Below are positions 58,248 to 64,000 of a stretch of DNA of 64,000 nucleotides, piece by piece. A program made the position numbers and the translations under genes. Source of the DNA: Calonectria ilicicola (taxonomy: Eukaryota; Ascomycota; Sordariomycetes; Hypocreales; Nectriaceae); NCBI GenBank assembly GCA_020809705.1, contig CP085829.1:496001-560000 (forward strand). The letters run 5' to 3'. The notes beneath the pieces are model-generated. The model searched no databases and was not told where the DNA came from. It was given only the letters and a program-made list of their open reading frames with translations. Numbering within the stretch: position 1 is the first letter of the stretch; each line of letters starts with the position of its first letter.

Positions 58248-61200
58248 TTACTGCGCGCTCTCAATGTGTCTCATCAAAAAATCATATCCAGGCCCAACTC
58301 CAATCTCCCACCCATCGCTTCCTGGTGTCAAACCCAGGTCAAAAATGTGCTTGGCTCCGGTCACGGGCAGGAACCCGTATGGAACTCCATTGTCTCGCAG
58401 TGCTCGCTCAAACTCGACGGCCTTTTCAAAGGGCGCAATCTCATCCTCGTCGCCAAAGATGAGATACGTCGGGGTGTGGTACTTCCCGTTGCGGACATGT
58501 ACTAGTGGACTAAAGGCTGCCGCGCGCTCGGCGTTTGCGCGGGGCAGCTCCTCGCCGCTGGCTGGCAGGCCGTCAAAGAGTAAGGACATGCCGTTCTTCT
58601 CCTTGATTAGCGCGAGGACCAGCTCAGAGCGGGGATCATTTTCTTGCAGCCATCCCAGCTTCGTCGTGTCAAGGTTGTTGAAGGCATGACTTGTTTCCTG
58701 CGGAGAATTCAGGTCAGAGTTGCACTGGAAATGTCGAATTAAGAGTGTACTTACCGGTCCAGGGGAGAGAGTGGCCCGGATTTGGGATAGAGACATGGTC
58801 CGTGATGCATGGTCTTGGCCCATATTGATGGGTGCTAAAGAGTTTGCCACTTAGTACTGGCGTCATAGCTGGGAGAATGTTTTGGGAGTTTCTTACCATC
58901 AGGGTTATAGTCCACTGGGCAGTAAAAGCTGAGCACGGCTAAGGGTGGCCTCTGCCCCAGTGCGGGCAGGGTCCAAGATGTGGTCATGGCTAGGGTTCCC
59001 CCTGTAGACCAACCAATAACTACGAGCTTGTTGGGGTCAATGGTGAAACCCTTGAGGGCCATCATTTTGGGCAGATCGTTTCGGGCCCAGATGCAGGCGT
59101 CTCGGACATCAGCCATGGATCCATCGAGGACATTGACTTGTGGCGCAAGTCGATAGTCCACGCTAACAGGGAAAAGGCCATTTTCAAGAAGGAATTTAGT
59201 CTGTGCAGGCCGCACCGCACGTCTCGACAGTGTCAGGTGGCCTCCTCCGTGGATCATAAGAGCTGCATAGTAGAGGAAATAGATTAGCTAACCAGCCTTT
59301 TTTAACGATGCACCTGTAACGGAGGGATTCATACCTATTGGCATTGGCTGCGGCGGCGAAACCGATGGCACGTAGAGATCTGCGGGGATCTGCACCCCCT
59401 CAATCTCCTTATAAACGACAGTTTCGATCTTGAACCGACTGTTGAGCGGGCTATTCGGTTTCTTCCAAGGACGACTCTTACCGAAAGGGTTTATTTCACT
59501 CGACTGAAAGCTGTAGTCTGGCGGCGTCGACATTGCCGTGGGGTCATCGTGGTCCCCGTCTTCAGAAGAGCTGCTGGAATCGGTGGACGGGTTGGAGGAC
59601 CTGGACGCATTCTCAAATGTGTCCGAGTTTCCAGAAGAAGGGAAAAGCTTGAGGAGAGAGTTGATATCACCCATGAGCAGGTCCTCAGCGTTGATCTGGA
59701 TGCCCAGAGTGGACTCAATCTCACCGGCCAGCTCCATGGAGGCCAAGGAGTCGAGACCCATGCTGCTGAAACTGACATCGTCTTGGATTTCAGATTCCTT
59801 GATACCAGAGTAGGCAGCAATCAGAGACTTGACCATGCTGATCTTTTCCGAATCAACACCCGTGGTAGAACTTTCGCATACTGAGGGGGCTTGGACACGG
59901 ATCTTAGGGTTGGCTGCCTCAACAGCTAGGTACTGACCCTGGCTGGGGGTTGAAGCCACTGGTCTGGGCTGCAGTGCAGAGCTGGGGGCGGCAGCAGACT
60001 TTCCAGAGGTCTTGGGGTTGGCGGCCTCAAGAACACGCTCCAGCCTGGCAGCCTGGGTCCTGGTGAACTGGATCTTGGTTCCAAAGGAGACCAGGTTGCC
60101 GTCGTCGGCAAATACAAAGACTGCACCGCTCAGAGTTTTGCTGTCCATGGCAGAGTATGTGGCGTAGACAGTAAAGGACTTTGACTTTTGGAAATCGATT
60201 GGCGAGATGACCATTTTGTCAATGCACGAGGCAATGTAAATCTCGTCGCCAGAATCGGAGGCATTGTTACAGTTGATCAGGAGACCAAGGACTTGGACAA
60301 AGGTGTCCAGGCTGATGGCATCGAAATAATCAGAAACAGTGCTCTCCGAAGTTGCAAAAGTAGTCTGAGGAACATCAATCTGGGCCAGGGCCTGCTTGTG
60401 GCCAAAGGTGATGTTGGTGATGCCCCGCAGTAAATCCGAGTACTCGACGATACGAGAAAATAGCGAGTAGGCCGTAGCCTTTCGAAGCTTCTCTGCATCA
60501 GGGTTGCTCTTGAGCGACTCGATTCCCTCAATGACGAGCATTCTGTAAATATCGAGGTCGGAGTGGGGAGATGAAGTCATGCTAAAGTCACCCTCGGAAT
60601 AGACAGAGTTGGTGGAAGACTGCACAGAGTAGTGCCACGACTCGGTGCCAGACTTGGAGGTTTGCTTGAGGCACAACTCTGCATCAAGTCCCTCGCCACA
60701 TCCAAGAGGTCGAGAAAAGGTGATGTTCTGGAATGTAAGAGTCTTTCCTCGGAGCTCGACTCCAAGCTTGTCTGCACCCATGGCCGCTGCCTCCATGTAC
60801 ATGGAAGCGGGGCACAGAGGCTTCTGGCGAACAGCATGGCCCTCGACAATCTTGGTAAACCTCTCAGTTCCAGTGTGAAGGTAGAATTTGTGAGATGAAC
60901 CATCGGCCTCGACACCCTTGTAACTGACCAACTGGGAAACTGCGCTGCTTGCTGGGGCAGATTGGGACTGCATTGACTGCGCTGCCTTCTGTTGCTCCTC
61001 AATAGCATGATCCACGTGATCGAGCCAAGCCTTGGAAGCCTCAAAGCTATAAGGAGGCAGCCAAGCAGCCTTAAGGCCAATCTCCTTGGGGTTGACAAAG
61101 CTCCAATCAGAGATACTGATACCTTCCTGCCACAGGTTCGCCACAGCTGCTGCAGGCGAAGTCACGGATTGGAATGTGTGAATCTTGTTGTTAGCAACAG

Positions 61201-64000
61201 CCTTCTTGGCCATGGGGACAACAGGGCTGCCCCATCCAGCCTCAAGCCAAACACAAGCACCTAGTCGCTCCTCAAGGCGATGGATGGCATCGACAAAGTA
61301 GACGGGCTCTCTGGCGTGGTTTGCAATGTAGTTCGGGTTTGTAGTCTGGAAGATGAAGGGAGTCTTTGTTGATGTCTCAAGAGGAATCGTAGGCTTGTTA
61401 AATTTCAGAGTCAACGACATCTCAATGAGCTCAAGTAGGAGAGGCTCCGTGAATCGAGAGTGGAAGCCGTGGCTGACATTCAAGCGTTGGTATCGGATGC
61501 CCTGGCGCTTGGGGTCGTTTCGCAGGATCTTCTCAGCCAACGCAACGGAAGAGTCACTTCCCACCACAATGTGGCTGGTCACGCTGTTATAGCAGGCAAT
61601 CTCTAGCTTCTCCTCGTCGCTGGTTACAGCAGTGTCAACAACCTCCATAATGGACTGCACCACGTCGAGCGGGGCGTGAATGGCCAGCATAGTACCGCGC
61701 TCCTTGCCCCATTTGGCGTTGATCAACTCAGCACGAGTGTAAACCACCTTCAACATATCAGCCAGGGAGAGAGCTCCAGAGACGGCGAGAGCAGTGAGTT
61801 CGCCCAAGCTGTGACCCACAACAGCATCGACTTGAAGTCCGCTGTCAATCCAGCACATGGCGCAAGAGTACTGCACCGCAACAGTTCCACACTGAAGAAT
61901 GACTGGGTCGTACATTGGACCAGGGTCGCTCAGCGCAGACAGGATATCTGGGCATCCGAAGCTCTTCAGGATGTTGTTGCAAGTGGTGATGTGGTGCTCA
62001 AACTGGGGGTAGGACTCGCGGACGGAGGGATCTAAGCCGATGCTGGTTCGGCTCTGACCAGAAAATGCAAGCACAACCTTCTTGGGGGTGTTGGAAATCT
62101 CCAGATAATCAGTTGGTAGACTCTTTTGCAGCTGATTAATCAGATCGGGAATGTCTGTCGCGGTTGTAGACCATCGGGTGCGGTGGTGCTTGCGGCGCTC
62201 GCTTAAGGTGTAAGCCATATCGTCAAGGCTCAGGCTAGGAGTCGTGCTCTTCGACAGATACGAGACAAGACTCTTAGTGTATCTTTGCAGACTATTTGAA
62301 GAAGCAGCGCTAAGTTGAATGGGGAACACTAAAGGGCGTCGGCTGATAGACTGATGGAACTCCTCCTTCCACTCAGAGCAGAGCAGAGCAGAGTTGCTAC
62401 CAGATGCTCCATAGCTGTTGATGCAGGCAACTCGGGGAGTGGCCGATTCCCAGGGGCGCAGAGATGTGGGAATATACATCTGGTCAGGCTCCAGAGCAGG
62501 AATCTTGTGGTTCAGACTCTTGAATCCTTGTAGGGGAGGAATTCCCTCGTGACGCAACATGGCCAACACCTTTAGCAGACTGGCCACACCGGCGGCGGTT
62601 TCACTGTGGCCGATGTTTGCCTTGAGTGAACCCAGGTGCAGGGGAGTTTCTCGTGTAGAACCACCAAAGACTTCACGGATACTCTTAATCTCGATGGGGT
62701 CGCCAACCTGAGTGCCAGTTCCGTGGGCCTCAACGTAGGACACCTGGTGGGGGTGAATGCCCGACTTCTTGAGCACATTTCGGTAAAGAGCCCTTTGAGC
62801 AACACCGTCGGGTACAGTGATGCCTGGAGCGTGAATTCCACCTTGGTTGGTTCCCACGCCAGGAACTACACCCATGATGTGGTCACCATCCTTGATAGCC
62901 TGGCTAAGAGACTTGAGGGCGACAAGACCAACACCATCAGCTCGGCAGTAACCATCAGCTGAGTCATCGAAAGGCTTACACTGACCGGTCTGGCTGAGGA
63001 AGCTGGCCTTTCCGAGATCAAAGTAGTTGTTAATACCCGTAATCAGATTGACTCCACCAGCAAGGGCCATGGTGCACTCTCCAGTGATAATGGCCTGGCA
63101 AGCTCGATGAACGGCAACAATCGAGGCCGAGCAGGCAGTGTCAATAACTTCAGAGGGACCAGTCCATCCGAAGTGATAGCTGATTTTTCCTGACAAGAAA
63201 GCTCGAATAGTTCCGGTAGCGGTGAATGCAGATGGACTGTAACCGCTGGTATTTTCGAGATACTCGGTGTAGCTTGCTCCGAGGAAACATCCGATGGGGT
63301 CACCACGGTCACGCTGGTGGTGGCGAAGATATCCACTGGAGTCCATGGCATCAAAAGCAGACTCTAGTAATAGACGCTGCTGAGGATCCATGTACTTGGC
63401 CTCTCGGGGGCTAATTCCAAAGAAAGAGTGGTCGAAAGCATCGACATCGTCAATAAAGTTGCCGTAGAATTCTCGCTTACCAACCCAGTTTTGGTCCTGG
63501 GTCGCTCTGTAAGAACCCTTCAGGTTGGCTCTATCCGATCGTAGGGGCTCGAGTCTTGATTGTCCCTCTGAAATGAGCTCCCAAAGCTCGTCGAGGGAGC
63601 TAGCACCAGGCAGGCGGCAGCCTGCGCCCACAATAGCAATAGCATTTTCTGGGAAGTTGATACCAGCACTTAGGCTGTTCTTAAGTGATGAAGCGTTAGA
63701 AGTGAACGAAAGAACGTCCAACTTTGTGATTTCGAGTTCGTGTTGACGGAAGGGAGCCAAGGGAACCGAGTTGCCGATACCGAACAAAGCGAGGGTGTGT
63801 TGCTGTCTCTTGGTTTGCTGGAGATCGGATGCCAAGTGGCGGATGACGTGGGACCAATCACAGGGCGATGCGAGAATGGTTCCGATAACTTCATTCATTA
63901 ATGAATGAGTGACTTCTGACAAGCACTCTCCAGTCCTGTTGGAGCGAACAGGTACCTGAAGAGCTTCACCGGTGAGTGTGGGGAAGCCCTCCAATGTCTC
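58248..64000 (-). CDS. Non-reducing polyketide synthase, 3' part (SAT end-KS-AT-PT-ACP-esterase-type TE)
   Basis: Exons 59335-64000 (open at the right edge), 58897-59262, 58755-58834 and 58248-58697, with introns of 72, 62 and 57 nt; 1,853 aa lie in the window. Numbered from the window edge: the end of a SAT domain to about residue 110; KS about 115-540 with DTACSAS (Cys near 290), VEAHGTGTQVGDP and KANIGHSE; AT about 640-960 with GHSLGE (Ser near 731); a PT domain with GHAVRQKPLCPASMY; one ACP with GLDSL (Ser near 1418); a Ser/Asp-rich linker; and a C-terminal alpha/beta-hydrolase with MIHGGGH, GWSTGG, GDEDEIAP and GAKHIFD (oxyanion loop, Ser, Asp, His). It should build an aromatic polyketide from malonyl units and release it by hydrolysis or esterification. 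There is no ketoreductase, and no methyltransferase domain is seen between ACP and hydrolase. No stops or frameshifts. The product cannot be named. Confidence 0.93.

Noticed and set aside
58248..59257. Separate esterase gene downstream of the polyketide synthase
   Set aside because: The intron at 59263-59334 joins ...PMPI to ALMIHGGGH in phase, and family members carry this hydrolase as the C-terminal release domain.

Overview
The window comes from a filamentous ascomycete (Pezizomycotina, probably Sordariomycetes). Genes carry short introns of about 45-75 nt with GTAAGT-like donors and CTAAC-like branch sites. There is a non-reducing fungal polyketide synthase. One long A/T-rich block shows C-to-T and G-to-A changes typical of repeat-induced point mutation (RIP). 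The genus cannot be named from sequence alone.

Left part (1-15.7 kb). A partial amidohydrolase gene runs off the left edge. Next come three repeats of a two-gene unit: a short unnamed protein of 134-151 aa with one phase-1 intron, followed by a minus-strand membrane-anchored ankyrin-repeat gene. The short genes are at 1975-2483, 4988-5469 and 9667-10126. The ankyrin copies are a fragment (4242-4850), a decayed copy (7254-8960) and a near full-length gene (11054-15660) with one in-frame TAA. A 181-bp solo LTR with a perfect 5-bp target duplication lies between the third pair.

Middle (15.7-33.5 kb). A 4.7-kb stretch without a convincing gene is followed by a three-exon gene for a secreted Gly/Ser/Ala repeat protein of 1107 aa, with dibasic sites and four cysteines in its non-repetitive ends. 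Then come an SRPBCC-fold protein, a ten-exon Hsp70-like gene broken by one TAG, and a divergent P-loop GTPase gene broken by one TGA.

Transposon block (33.5-57.3 kb). A 23.8-kb A/T-rich block resolves into four nested or adjacent elements with matching target duplications. A hAT-like DNA transposon (3,088 bp once emptied, 8-bp duplication) holds Ty3/gypsy element B, which holds gypsy element A. A third gypsy element, A', in inverted orientation, sits 6 bp beyond the hAT duplication. Removing them in silico rejoins the two halves of one gene (32582-33509 and 57319-58026) in frame. The hAT interior contains an interstitial telomere-like TTAGGG tract.

Right part (58.2-64 kb). The 3' part of a non-reducing polyketide synthase (SAT end-KS-AT-PT-ACP-esterase-type thioesterase, four exons in the window) runs off the right edge. 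It looks intact although it ends only about 0.9 kb from the RIP block.
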